A stretch of 64,000 nucleotides of DNA from Natrinema salaciae (GTDB lineage Archaea > Halobacteriota > Halobacteria > Halobacteriales > Natrialbaceae). Shown here in pieces: positions 16,113-24,874 of this stretch; position 1 is the first letter of the stretch, and each line of letters starts with the position of its first letter. The position numbers and the translations under genes were made by a program. Location: positions 802,835 to 866,834 of the forward strand of contig NZ_FOFD01000002.1 of assembly GCF_900110865.1 (NCBI RefSeq), written 5' to 3'. A model generated the notes under the pieces. That model had not been told where the DNA came from, searched no databases, and saw only the letters and a list, made by a program, of their open reading frames with translations.

Positions 16113-18087
16113 CTCGCTGTCGGAACTGCGGCCACTGCGACTCGACACGGTCGCGGCGATCGGCGGCCTCCTGATCGCACTGGCGCTGTTTCCGCTGCGG
16201 TTTTTCGCGTCACAGATCTACATCAATACCGTCCCGATCGTCCTCGGGACTGCGTGCGTCCTGTACATCGTCTCGCTGTATCAGCAGGACGATACCCGGG
16301 CGATCCCGGAGTTCTCCTCGAAGGTGTCGATGGCGTTGCCGAGCGTCGTTCTGGTCGGCCTCGCAGCGCTCGTGCTGCTGACGGTGTTTCAGGGGGGGCG
16401 AACGCCGGTGTTCTTCGGCGTGGCGAGCGTCGTCGGGACGCTCGTGCTCGCGCAGATCCTCTTCGTGGCCGATCGGGATCTCCATCCCAAACTGTTGATC
16501 CTCCAGATCGTCTGCTTCGCGACCGTCTTCCGGTTCACCGCGCTGTACGCGACGCCGGGATACGTCGGGATCGACATCTGGACGCACAGCGCGCTCGTCG
16601 AGTCGGTCCTCTCGGAGCAATCCCTCAGCGCGATCTCCCACGACAAACACTACGGATCGCCGTTCTACCACCTGCTGGTCGCCGGGTCGGCGCTGCTGTA
16701 CGACGTGCCGATTCGGGGCGCGCTGTACCTCTCGGTGGGCCTCCTGATGCCGCTCTCGGTACTGCTCGTCTACGCCACCACGAACCTGCTCGTTTCGGCC
16801 CGGTGGGCCGTGCTCGCGACCGCGCTGTACGCGCTGGGTAGTCACGTCTCGCGGTGGGGAATGCATCTCATTCCCACGAGCCTGGGGCTGGTCTTCTTCC
16901 TCGGCATGCTGTACGCGCTGATCCGGGTAATGCGGATCGAGTACTCCGTTCGCGACTTCTCGCTCCTCGTCCTGTTGAGTATCGCCGTGATCCTCACGCA
17001 TCAGGTGTCGACGTTCATCATGCTCGTCCTGTTGCTCGCGGCGTTCGTCGCGCAGGTCGTATTCGTGATCGGTCCCTTCGGCCTCACACGACTCGACACC
17101 AGCGTCTTCCGGACGAAGAAACCAGTCAACCTCGTCGGACTCGTCATCTTCAACCTCGGGCTGACGATCTTCGTCTGGTCGCTGACCCCGTATCGGCAGG
17201 ACTCGTTCCTGGGGACGGCGCTGAGCTACTTCGCGCAGACGCTCGAGGAGAGCGCAGGCATTCTCAACATCGCGAGCAGTACCTCCTCCGAGGAATCGCA
17301 AGCGAGCGCCGATGCCGCGACGACGCTGCTCGACCAGATCGTCCCCTACGTGAACACCCTCGGGTTCCTGTTCCTGCTCGCGATCACGTTCGCCGGCTGT
17401 CTCTACGTCGTCCACAGGCGACGCGCCGAACAGTCGGTCTTCACGCTCTTGCTCGCGTCGGCATTCATGCTCGTGTTCGTCCTCGGCTTGCCGATGTTCG
17501 GGATCCGTAACTTCATCCCGACGCGGTGGTTCGCCTTCCTCTTCGCACCGATGGCGATCCTGGGCACGATCGGCATTCGAACCCTCAGGCGGAATCTCAA
17601 CCCGTCGATCGTCATCTCGGTGTTGTTCGTGTTCGTCCTGATCTATCCGGGTGCGATGGTGCTTGCGGCGGAGAGCAACGCCGACAATCCGGTGTTCCCG
17701 GAGCATCACGAACGACTCGCGTACGAGCAGTCGGAGCTTGCGGCGGCCGAGTCGATCGGGGCGGTGACCGGAGCGCCGAGAGGCGACGAGATTCGCCGCG
17801 ACCAGCAGCTGTACACCGATCATCCGTATCAAACGCTGATCGGTCGCACCGGCGCGTACGCGCGGACGGGGACCGAGCCCGCGGCGATCCCGCCCGACGA
17901 CGGCGAGGCGTACGGCTACTCGGTGTATCGAACGAAGCAATCGACCGACGGCGCCTACTTCAGGGACGGCAACGGGCGCGCCGAGATGCGGAAGATCTCT
18001 CGGACGGATCTCTGTCGTCCCGAGCAGGCAACGGTCTACACGAGCGGAGACGTGACCTTGTGTACGCCTTCCCCGGCGACCGGGTGA
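16102..18087 (+). CDS. Polytopic membrane protein, GT-C-like (PMT/ArnT-type) candidate
   Basis: 661-residue integral membrane protein with about a dozen hydrophobic helices and a soluble C-terminal part of about 110 residues. The first long external loop contains GYVGIDIWTHSAL, where GT-C transferases carry an acidic motif next to helix 1, and it precedes DKHYGSPFYHLL, also typical of PMT-like enzymes. GT-C enzymes use dolichyl-phosphate sugars made by enzymes such as the GT2 two genes upstream. The assignment is inferred from topology and context. Last gene of the run, starting inside the preceding gene (11-bp overlap). Confidence 0.75.
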   Translation: MKYSSLSELRPLRLDTVAAIGGLLIALALFPLRFFASQIYINTVPIVLGTACVLYIVSLYQQDDTRAIPEFSSKVSMALPSVVLVGLAALVLLTVFQGGRTPVFFGVASVVGTLVLAQILFVADRDLHPKLLILQIVCFATVFRFTALYATPGYVGIDIWTHSALVESVLSEQSLSAISHDKHYGSPFYHLLVAGSALLYDVPIRGALYLSVGLLMPLSVLLVYATTNLLVSARWAVLATALYALGSHVSRWGMHLIPTSLGLVFFLGMLYALIRVMRIEYSVRDFSLLVLLSIAVILTHQVSTFIMLVLLLAAFVAQVVFVIGPFGLTRLDTSVFRTKKPVNLVGLVIFNLGLTIFVWSLTPYRQDSFLGTALSYFAQTLEESAGILNIASSTSSEESQASADAATTLLDQIVPYVNTLGFLFLLAITFAGCLYVVHRRRAEQSVFTLLLASAFMLVFVLGLPMFGIRNFIPTRWFAFLFAPMAILGTIGIRTLRRNLNPSIVISVLFVFVLIYPGAMVLAAESNADNPVFPEHHERLAYEQSELAAAESIGAVTGAPRGDEIRRDQQLYTDHPYQTLIGRTGAYARTGTEPAAIPPDDGEAYGYSVYRTKQSTDGAYFRDGNGRAEMRKISRTDLCRPEQATVYTSGDVTLCTPSPATG

Positions 18088-18763
18088 TCGCTCCCCGTCG
18101 GACCCCGCGGTATCGCGTTCCGCGTTCCCACCGTCCCCCGACCTTCGGCCCTCCGACGGCCGTGTACAGACGGTCGTCGTCCTCCGTACAATTCTTCGTG
18201 CCTCCACACTCGATACCACGCGCTCCGGGTCCACGCATCTGACGAAAACTCGGGCGGCTCGAGCGGCTACCGATCAGTGACGGCAGCGTGACGAGCGTGT
18301 CGACCAGACGAGCGGTTCGCACGCACGGTCGACGGTTTTCGCGCAGTCACACGTGACGGACCGCTCCGCACGCCGAGCGCTCGAGCGAGGGGGCCGATAC
18401 CTCTGGAGTCGAATACCGCGCAACGTCCCGCTCGGAGCGTGTAATTCGACGTCGTCGACGACCACGATGATTGCTGGCTGGCTTCGCGATCGGGGGTCGG
18501 GCGATCAGCCCGAGGTCGGGACGGGAACACGCTGTAAAACAGGCTCGCCACCGCCGGCTCCGTATCGGCACAGCGAGCGGGTTCGCGTCTCGGTAGCCCG
18601 CCGACGATACCGCGTCGAGGAACCGGTTCGAGCGCCCGCTGACGGCTGCGATTGGACGGTGACGATCGGATCAGTTCACGACTCCTCGACCTGCGTGCGA
18701 CGGCTTTTCCGGCCAGGCTGGAGTGGGTGACGCGACGAGACGCCGACGGAGATCCGCCGTTCG
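18088..18763. other. 676-bp gap without a gene
   Basis: Between the end of the glycosyltransferase operon and the convergent DUF1616 gene. Frames here are GC-rich shadows without family features. No promoter motif or strong hairpin was noticed. Confidence 0.45.
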
Positions 18764-19753
18764 CTATTCCACCTCGATCGGCAGGTGGAGCGATCGGTAG
18801 GCGTTCTCGGCCGTCGGCTCTGACGGCGGTTCGCCGTTGTAGAGCAACACCGCCAACCGAAGGTCGTCCCCTGCCATCGGCGGTACGATCTCGAGCGTCT
18901 GCTGGGACGTTTCGCCGTCGGCCACCGTCGCCGTGTTCCTGTCCAGTTCGGTCGACTGGTTGACCGTCGCCTCGTCGCCGTCGTACCGCACCTGCTGGAG
19001 CATCACCACGGTCGTGTAGGTCCGTTCTTCGTGTTCCCGGTTCTCGATGGTCACCTGCAGCTCCTGGGGCTCGCCCGCCGTGAAGGTCGAGTCGTATATC
19101 GTGTCTATCTCGCCGGAGACGTTCTCCGTCTCGACCGACAACTCCGTGAACCCGTCGTGCTCCGGCGGATTCGCGATCGCGAAGCCACCACTGGCGAGCA
19201 ACAGGAGCAGCCCGAGAGCGATGGCCACGTTGTACGGCTGACGATTCGTTCGCCCGAAGTCGCTCGGCTGTGACCGAGCGAAGAACGGCGACAGCGACGA
19301 AAGGGAAGGGGCGAACCGACGCTCGGGGAGACAGCGGTAGCGAGTACCAATTGCAATAAGTGAAAGTAAGACAGTAAGTACTGCAAGGCCGGAAAGTACC
19401 GGAATGACCGTCACACCCCTAGGGGTTGCGGACGCGAAAAGGGTGACCGTAGAAACGAGGGCAACACTAAAGATAATTGAGAGGACTACTCGTTCTACCG
19501 CCTCGAGTCCGCCGGTGACCAGCCGGGGATTACCGAGTCCGGTTTTTTCGTGATCGAACGAGCGGTAGTCGTCGTTCGGTTCGTCCGGAAACACGGCAGA
19601 GACGAGCGCATACCCGGGAAGAAAGAGAACGAGTGGAATTGTCAGCAGTATCCTTCCGTACCCATCAACACCTGAAATAATGCCGAACGTGAGCGCGCCA
19701 GTGACTGCAATGACGAGCGCCTGATCGAAAAACCACCAGTTGTTGTCGCTCAT
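18764..19753 (-). CDS. DUF1616 membrane protein
   Basis: 329-residue membrane protein of unknown function, common next to archaeal glycosylation genes. Three or four hydrophobic segments fill the first 130 residues, including GRILLTIPLVLFLPGYALVSAVFP, which is the DUF1616 hallmark; another helix is near residue 180. The C-terminal half is a beta-rich extracytoplasmic domain with TFTAGEPQELQVTIENREHEERTY and ends in a conserved-looking IEVE. Two ATGs are possible, 19765 and 19753. I prefer 19753 (MSDNNWWFF): it places the promoter motif exactly 27 nt upstream, the spacing seen at other leaderless copies. Confidence 0.85.
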   Translation of the reverse strand: MSDNNWWFFDQALVIAVTGALTFGIISGVDGYGRILLTIPLVLFLPGYALVSAVFPDEPNDDYRSFDHEKTGLGNPRLVTGGLEAVERVVLSIIFSVALVSTVTLFASATPRGVTVIPVLSGLAVLTVLLSLIAIGTRYRCLPERRFAPSLSSLSPFFARSQPSDFGRTNRQPYNVAIALGLLLLLASGGFAIANPPEHDGFTELSVETENVSGEIDTIYDSTFTAGEPQELQVTIENREHEERTYTTVVMLQQVRYDGDEATVNQSTELDRNTATVADGETSQQTLEIVPPMAGDDLRLAVLLYNGEPPSEPTAENAYRSLHLPIEVE

Positions 19754-19780
19754 TGTGTCGTCCATGCGGCCAGCGGTGGT

Positions 19781-19800
19781 TTATTATCGCCAAGATAAGC
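19781..19800 (-). promoter_or_regulatory. Bipartite promoter motif upstream of DUF1616 (copy 5)
   Basis: Minus strand: GCTTA, 8 bp, ATAATAA. Inside it TTATC and GATAA form a perfect 5-bp inverted repeat with a 5-bp spacer. Confidence 0.65.
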
Positions 19801-20142
19801 CACGGGCTCCGGGGGCGACTCGGCCGTCATCTTCCGACGAGTTGTAATGTGAAGGACAACAGATCTGGCCGTCTCACCATCGCCCCTTCTCTACTGTTCC
19901 ACGACACGGAATAAACGAAAATTCGGGATGAACGTGAGATATTAGTAGTGGATACTAGCGTGAAATGAACTTTCTACCCAATTCCGGAAATACCATCAAG
20001 AGACCCATACAAACCGATATTCAGCAGTTTTAAAATAACATAAAAAGAGACTGGCGGATATGAAATAACGTAAACTGTGTATGATCCAGCTATAGCGTTT
20101 CAATACTTTATTACCCACCTCTAATTAGGGAAGATTGGTGCA
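19801..20142. other. AT-rich intergenic region, 342 bp
   Basis: Clearly lower GC than the surroundings, especially 19915-20125, with several A/T runs. No ORF. It contains the promoter of the DUF7344-type regulator (a TATA-like ctttatta at about 20107-20114); the bipartite motif of the other glycan genes is not present in recognisable form. Confidence 0.5.
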
Positions 20143-20754
20143 ATGGAAGCGAAACATATCAGCTCTAAAGAACAGGACGAGCAGGGCGGCAACGACGACG
20201 TTCAGGGAGCGGATGCGGAAGCCGATTGCCCCGCAGACGAGCCTGCGTTTTCGAAAGACGAAATCTTTCATCTGCTGCAGAACGAGCGCCGTCGGATGGT
20301 TCTCCGGTACCTCCGGGATACTGAAGGGTCCGTACGCATGCGCGACGTAGCGGAACAGGTCGCCGCGTGGGAACACGACACGACTGTCGAAGACCTCACG
20401 TCCACACAGCGCCAGCGCGTCTATATCCCGCTCTACCAGTCCCACCTCTCCAAGCTCGACGAGGCCGGCCTGATCGAGTACCAACAGAATCGCGGCATCG
20501 TTGAGCGAAAGTCGCTCGCCGATCGCGTCGACAAGTACCTCGAGTTGGACTCGGAAGAGGAGTCGAACGAGGACGGGCCGTCCGACGATGCGTCCTGGGA
20601 CGATTACTACATCGTTGCGACGGTTCTCTGCTACGCGGTCCTCCTCGGTGCCGTGATCGAACTGCCGTTCATCTCCTTCCTCTCCGGAATCGGCCTGAGC
20701 GCGCTGATCCTGTTCCTCTTTACCGCCCTCACTATCAGTCGAGTCATGGGATGA
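20143..20754 (+). CDS. DUF7344-type winged-helix protein with membrane tail
   Basis: 203-residue predicted regulator. After a 40-residue acidic start, a winged-helix domain covers about residues 42-130: FSKDEIFHLLQNERRRMVLRYL, then VRMRDVAEQVAAWE, then QRQRVYIPLYQSHLSKLDEAGLIEY, the classical layout of this haloarchaeal domain. An acidic linker leads to two transmembrane helices (about 150-200). DNA binding from a membrane-tethered protein is inferred. It converges on a second DUF7344-type gene 72 bp away. ATG 20143 is selected; no clear Shine-Dalgarno is needed for short-leader transcripts. Confidence 0.8.
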   Translation: MEAKHISSKEQDEQGGNDDVQGADAEADCPADEPAFSKDEIFHLLQNERRRMVLRYLRDTEGSVRMRDVAEQVAAWEHDTTVEDLTSTQRQRVYIPLYQSHLSKLDEAGLIEYQQNRGIVERKSLADRVDKYLELDSEEESNEDGPSDDASWDDYYIVATVLCYAVLLGAVIELPFISFLSGIGLSALILFLFTALTISRVMG

Positions 20755-20826
20755 AGTGAGCTGTACAAACGCTACCACACGTTCGAACGGACTGACTGGA
20801 AAACCGAGCCACAGCGAGGACGACCG

Positions 20827-21315
20827 TCACGCGACGACCACGGAAACCGAGACGAGACCGATGAAGATGAGCAAAAACCCGATCGAGATCGCCGCCAGCA
20901 GCGGCGCGGAGAATCGCAACGTAACGCTCGAGCGAGTCGCCGATCGTTCGACGAGGCCCTGCGTTTCGTCGAATTCGACGGCTCCCGACGCGTCGAGTGC
21001 CGGCAGTCGGTCCTGGTGCAACTGCTCGTGAATAGTCGCCCACGTTTCGATCGGCGGCCGCGCCGGTTTGACCAGTTCGTCGGCGACTTCGTCGACAGTC
21101 GCCGGTGTGTTCATCCCATCGAGAACGGACAGGAGCGCGCGATCGGACTCGGGAAGAAACTCTCCCGCGCACCGATCGTCTCCGGAGTCGCTCGCCGAAA
21201 AGTCGTTCTCTGGGCCGCGGATCATCGTCACTCCGGTCATTCCGTCGGGAGTACCGGCACGCTCCTCGTCAGCGGGTTCCGACGAAGGGCCAAACCAGGA
21301 CGGCGTCAGACGCAT
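20827..21315 (-). CDS. Second DUF7344-like winged-helix protein with C-terminal helix
   Basis: 162 residues. The domain at about residues 57-120 reads DRALLSVLDGMNTPATVDEVADEL and then a helix with IHEQLHQDRLPALDASGAVEF, the same architecture as the DUF7344 domain but with fewer basic residues. One hydrophobic helix of about 25 residues ends the protein. Start taken at MRLTPSWFG (21315); the frame is open further upstream. The pair of convergent paralogous regulators suggests they act together on the surrounding genes. Confidence 0.65.
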   Translation of the reverse strand: MRLTPSWFGPSSEPADEERAGTPDGMTGVTMIRGPENDFSASDSGDDRCAGEFLPESDRALLSVLDGMNTPATVDEVADELVKPARPPIETWATIHEQLHQDRLPALDASGAVEFDETQGLVERSATRSSVTLRFSAPLLAAISIGFLLIFIGLVSVSVVVA

Positions 21316-21405
21316 ATTCCGCGGTATAACTTCTTGGGATATAAGGATTCTCACGGTTTACCGGCCGTGAACGATATACGTAGCTGTTAGAGCGGTTTCC
21401 GACCG

Positions 21406-21440
21406 TACTATCGTCTCAATCGGTCTTTCAGACGATAGTA
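21406..21440. terminator. 11-bp inverted repeat downstream of the asparagine-synthase-like gene
   Basis: TACTATCGTCT at 21406-21416 is repeated in inverse at 21430-21440, with a 13-bp spacer. It lies 28 bp after the stop of the asparagine-synthase-like gene and about 90 bp upstream of the second DUF7344-type start. It may be a transcript-end hairpin or a regulator site. Confidence 0.4.
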
Positions 21441-21467
21441 AGCAGAGCCTGAACCGGTCCGACCGCG

Positions 21468-23168
21468 CTACGCGACGACCGGTTCCGGCGGCTCGAGCCA
21501 CGGGAACAGTTCCGGTCGCGATTCCGACCACGACTCGAGCCACTCGCGGAGGTCGATGAGCCTGAGTTTGTGTCTGGCCGGCAGATTATGGAGGTGCTCG
21601 AGACCGGCCAACAGTCGTCGGTCGAAGCCGTGACGATCGAAAAGGGTCTCGCGGTCCGGCCACGGCGGTTCGAACGACGAGACGAACGGCGTCTTCCGAC
21701 GAACGAATCCCTCGATTTCGTTGAACAGCGCCGTATCGTGGGGCCGATCGGGAGGTCTGTGTCGCAGGATGTCGTCGTCGACCCGCTCGCACGCCTGCAG
21801 GAAGGTTTCCGTCGTCCGGAGCTCCGGTGGCGTTCGGAGATGCCAGTCGATCAACTCGCGATCCGTCGCCAGAAACGACGTCATGAAGTGATCGGAAAGG
21901 TGGTTGTGGAACGGTATCGACGGCTGGTTCGCGATACCACAGCAGGTGAGCGCGTTCTGGACGGTGTCGGCTCGGTCCCGTCTCGCGACGAACTCGTCAC
22001 GGATCGCCTCCCTGACGAACGTCTCCGGACCCGCGTCGAACGACGTCCGCTCGGCGAGTTCTCGACTGGCATCGCGACTGTAGCCGAACTTCCCGAGGAG
22101 CGACTCGACGGGGTTGGGGTCGGACTCGAGCCGACCGGTCGGGACCTCCTTCCCAAGGACATCGACGGTCTCCGAGGCGGTGAAGTGGCCCCGGAAGAAC
22201 GTGTCACAGAGGAGGCCGTGATACATCGTGTCGACCCCAATTTCGTCGGTATAGCCGGCGTGGTGGATGTGCAAGGACTCCTTGATCCCCTGCGAGTAGC
22301 GGATTTTCGATTCGTCGGGGCAGAGATATCGCTCGTCCGGCGGGAAAGCCGTGTGGCTCGCACCGTACTGCGCGGCGAGGGCTCTCGCACCGTGGACTTC
22401 CTGTGCGTCCAGCGACCCGACGGTGTAACTGCAGTCGACGTCGATCTTCGAGAGGATAACTCGCGAGTCGTAGCCCGCCGAGAGGAGCACGCCCGCTCGA
22501 CCCGGCAGCGTCGATCGACGTTGGAGCGCTCGTTCGAGCCGATCGGCGAGTTCGCCGACCGCGTCGTACGATCGAGGCGGCTGCGGATCGTAGACGAACC
22601 GCTCGAGCGAGTCGACCGACGCGGGCAGCAGTCGGCTGTCGACCGGCAACCGCTCCAGTTCCGCGACGGAGGTCTTCTCGCCGAGCGTCACGCCCAGGTG
22701 CAAGAACTCGAGGACACCGTCGCGGTTGAGCGTCGGATCCGCGATCGTGCGCCCGACCGCGGCGGCGTCGGTTCCGAAGACGCGATCGCCCGGTTCATCG
22801 GTGTAGAAACACTCCCGTGATCGAACGGGATCCGTGGCGACGAACGCGTCACCGCTCCGTTCGGCGTCGAGTACGACCAGGTACGAACCGTTGAGCTCCC
22901 GCAGTGCGTCGAGCCCGTTCGTCTCGTACTGTTCGAGGAACCAGCGTGCGGCGTTGGGTTCGTCACCGGGAACGTACGCCTCTCCCCAGACGAGACAACA
23001 CCCCTCGTCGCCGGTATACGTGGCGCTCCAGCCCGGTGCGCCGAGATCGGCGTCCCTGATTCCGACCGTGACGGTCGATCCGGCGAGCACCTCGTCGAAT
23101 TCGTCGCCGGATCTGAACCGCTCGAACGCGTCGATACCGCCGAATACACCGAAGAGTTCCCTGTTCAT
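21468..23168 (-). CDS. Asparagine synthase-like ATP-dependent amidotransferase lacking the N-terminal Cys
   Basis: 566 residues. The N-terminal part (about 1-190) follows the class II glutaminase fold (GVFGG, ELNGSYLVV, GTDAAAVGRTI) but starts MNREL, so the catalytic Cys2 is missing. The synthetase half has the PPi-loop variant LLSAGYDSRV (consensus SGGxDS) near residue 245. Asparagine-synthase homologues in polysaccharide clusters can amidate hexuronic acids, as reported for WbpS in Pseudomonas O-antigen. Here a HexNAc dehydrogenase in the same region could provide the uronate, and ammonia might be used directly. This is inference. ATG at 23168; promoter motif 106 nt upstream. Confidence 0.8.
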   Translation of the reverse strand: MNRELFGVFGGIDAFERFRSGDEFDEVLAGSTVTVGIRDADLGAPGWSATYTGDEGCCLVWGEAYVPGDEPNAARWFLEQYETNGLDALRELNGSYLVVLDAERSGDAFVATDPVRSRECFYTDEPGDRVFGTDAAAVGRTIADPTLNRDGVLEFLHLGVTLGEKTSVAELERLPVDSRLLPASVDSLERFVYDPQPPRSYDAVGELADRLERALQRRSTLPGRAGVLLSAGYDSRVILSKIDVDCSYTVGSLDAQEVHGARALAAQYGASHTAFPPDERYLCPDESKIRYSQGIKESLHIHHAGYTDEIGVDTMYHGLLCDTFFRGHFTASETVDVLGKEVPTGRLESDPNPVESLLGKFGYSRDASRELAERTSFDAGPETFVREAIRDEFVARRDRADTVQNALTCCGIANQPSIPFHNHLSDHFMTSFLATDRELIDWHLRTPPELRTTETFLQACERVDDDILRHRPPDRPHDTALFNEIEGFVRRKTPFVSSFEPPWPDRETLFDRHGFDRRLLAGLEHLHNLPARHKLRLIDLREWLESWSESRPELFPWLEPPEPVVA

Positions 23169-23274
23169 CGAAGACCACTTCGCAGACGGCGTACGATCGC
23201 AGTGTGGAAGAGTCGGGTTCCGCACGCGGGTCGCTTGCGCACGCCTCTGTCGAATCTCTCGACGGAGTACTCAA

Positions 23275-23294
23275 TTACTATGGTACCGTTAAGC
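23275..23294 (-). promoter_or_regulatory. Bipartite promoter motif upstream of the asparagine-synthase-like gene (copy 6)
   Basis: Minus strand: GCTTA, 8 bp, ATAGTAA; 106 nt before the start codon. A second copy on the other strand (23339-23358) serves the divergent gene. Confidence 0.6.
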
Positions 23295-23338
23295 CTCGAA
23301 CCGTCGGTCTCGAGTCGAGCCGGACGACTATCGTTCGC

Positions 23339-23358
23339 GACTATCGAATCTATAATAA
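23339..23358 (+). promoter_or_regulatory. Bipartite promoter motif upstream of deacetylase-like lipoprotein 1 (copy 7)
   Basis: GACTA, 8 bp, ATAATAA; ends 30 nt before ATG 23389. Confidence 0.6.
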
Positions 23359-23388
23359 TGGGAGCACTGTCGGTAGTTCGGCTCGCCA

Positions 23389-24720
23389 ATGTCACAGAAA
23401 CGCGCGACGCGACGTCGGTTCCTCGCACTGTCGGGTGCGGTCGGAATCGCCGGAATGGCGGGCTGTACGGATCAGCTACCGTCGATGTCCGGCGGGAACG
23501 GCGACAACTCCTCGGACGAGTCGCCGTCGGACGACTCGAACGGATCGACGCCGGGGATCACGGACGGCGTTCCGTCGCTCGAAACCGAATTCAACAGCCG
23601 AGAACAGTACCGACAGCCCGGAGATTCGTTCGACGATTTCAGCGATCTCGACGCCTGGACCGTCGGTCAGGGATCGGGTGAAGCGGACGGAGAGGTCGCG
23701 TTCGACGGAGAGCAGAGCTTCAAACTCCAGTCGAATGGGAGCGAAAACATCATGGCGCAACGGGATCTCCAGGGCGAAGACCTGACAGGGCTGGACCTCT
23801 CGCTCGCGGTCCGAACGTCGACGCCGATGAACATCACGGTCAACCTGCGTCTCGTCGACCAGTTCGGCGGCGAGAAGGTGTACTCGCTCCGGGATATTAC
23901 GTACCGATCGCCCGACATCGGCTGGTTCCGATCGAGCCCCGGTGTCTTTCAGCAGGACGAAGTCGAGCCGTCCCTGGACTACCTCGACCGACTCGAGGTC
24001 CACGTACTCCACTCCGAATCGGAGGCGGAGGTCTGGATCGACGACCTGCGCACGCACGAGATGGCCGATCAGGGGTACGTCATGCTGAGCTGGGACGACG
24101 GCACGCTCGACTACTACGAGACGGCGTCCCCGCTCCACGACGAGTACGGGTTTTCCACGGTCCAGGCGCCGGTGCCGCGATGGGTCGAACGGGGAGACGA
24201 CGGAACCATGTCGGTCTCCCAGCTCAAAGAGCGCCAGGAGGCGGGCGACCAGATCGTCGTCCACGGCACGCACAGTCCCATAGCTGAGCTCGACGACGCG
24301 GACACGATCGCGGAACGGCTCAGCCGGGACAAACAGTGGTACATCGACAACGGCTTCGAGGGGGCGAACTACATCGTCCACCCGCACAACAGTTTCGACA
24401 AAACGAGCCTCAAGCAGGCGGCCAACTACCACTACTGCGGCGGCTTCAACCAGGCCGGGAACGTCAACACGACGAGCGTCTACGGCTTCGACCCACTGGT
24501 GCTCCCGCGAACGATCGGACACGACCTCGAGATCTCGAAGCGATGTGTCGACGTCGCCGCCAAGCACAATCAGTGTACGATCCTGAACTTCCACACGTTC
24601 GAGGCCAAGAATACGATGCCGGCGGACGACTACGAAGCGTTGCTCGAACACATCGATAGCGCCGACGTCGAGGTCATCACCTTCGACGGCCTCTGGAAAC
24701 TTCGGACTGGCAATAAGTGA
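23389..24720 (+). CDS. Tat lipoprotein with beta module and polysaccharide-deacetylase-like domain
   Basis: 443 residues, exported and lipid-anchored: TRRRFLALSGAVGIAGMAGC is a Tat signal with lipobox Cys near residue 26. An Asp/Ser linker precedes a beta module (about 80-225) starting FDDFSDLDAWTV. The C-terminal domain (about 228-440) is NodB-like: MLSWDDGTLDYY matches the TFDDG metal motif, VVHGTHSP stands at the His motif, and ILNFHTF at the last conserved His. The usual Arg motif is replaced by VHPHNSF. Family members remove N- or O-acetyl groups from glycans. Activity is plausible but not certain. A related gene lies at 27418. Confidence 0.85.
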   Translation: MSQKRATRRRFLALSGAVGIAGMAGCTDQLPSMSGGNGDNSSDESPSDDSNGSTPGITDGVPSLETEFNSREQYRQPGDSFDDFSDLDAWTVGQGSGEADGEVAFDGEQSFKLQSNGSENIMAQRDLQGEDLTGLDLSLAVRTSTPMNITVNLRLVDQFGGEKVYSLRDITYRSPDIGWFRSSPGVFQQDEVEPSLDYLDRLEVHVLHSESEAEVWIDDLRTHEMADQGYVMLSWDDGTLDYYETASPLHDEYGFSTVQAPVPRWVERGDDGTMSVSQLKERQEAGDQIVVHGTHSPIAELDDADTIAERLSRDKQWYIDNGFEGANYIVHPHNSFDKTSLKQAANYHYCGGFNQAGNVNTTSVYGFDPLVLPRTIGHDLEISKRCVDVAAKHNQCTILNFHTFEAKNTMPADDYEALLEHIDSADVEVITFDGLWKLRTGNK

Positions 24721-24874
24721 TTCGCGACGGTCGACATCCGATCTCGTCGCGATGCGACTCGATTCTCGACCGGGCCGGCTCCGTAGACCGACGGCTGGCT
24801 GCCTCAGTGCTGGAGAGACGCCCCTCCGACGAGGCGTTCGTCTCGGGAGGCAGCGGATTCCGTCGGCCGACGAA

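Noticed and set aside
16210-18234. 674-codon antisense frame over the GT-C-like gene
   Set aside because: Arg/Glu/Asp-rich shadow; the + strand frame has clear membrane helices.
18267-18551. 94-codon frame in the gap after the transferase operon
   Set aside because: No family features, biased composition, no promoter motif.
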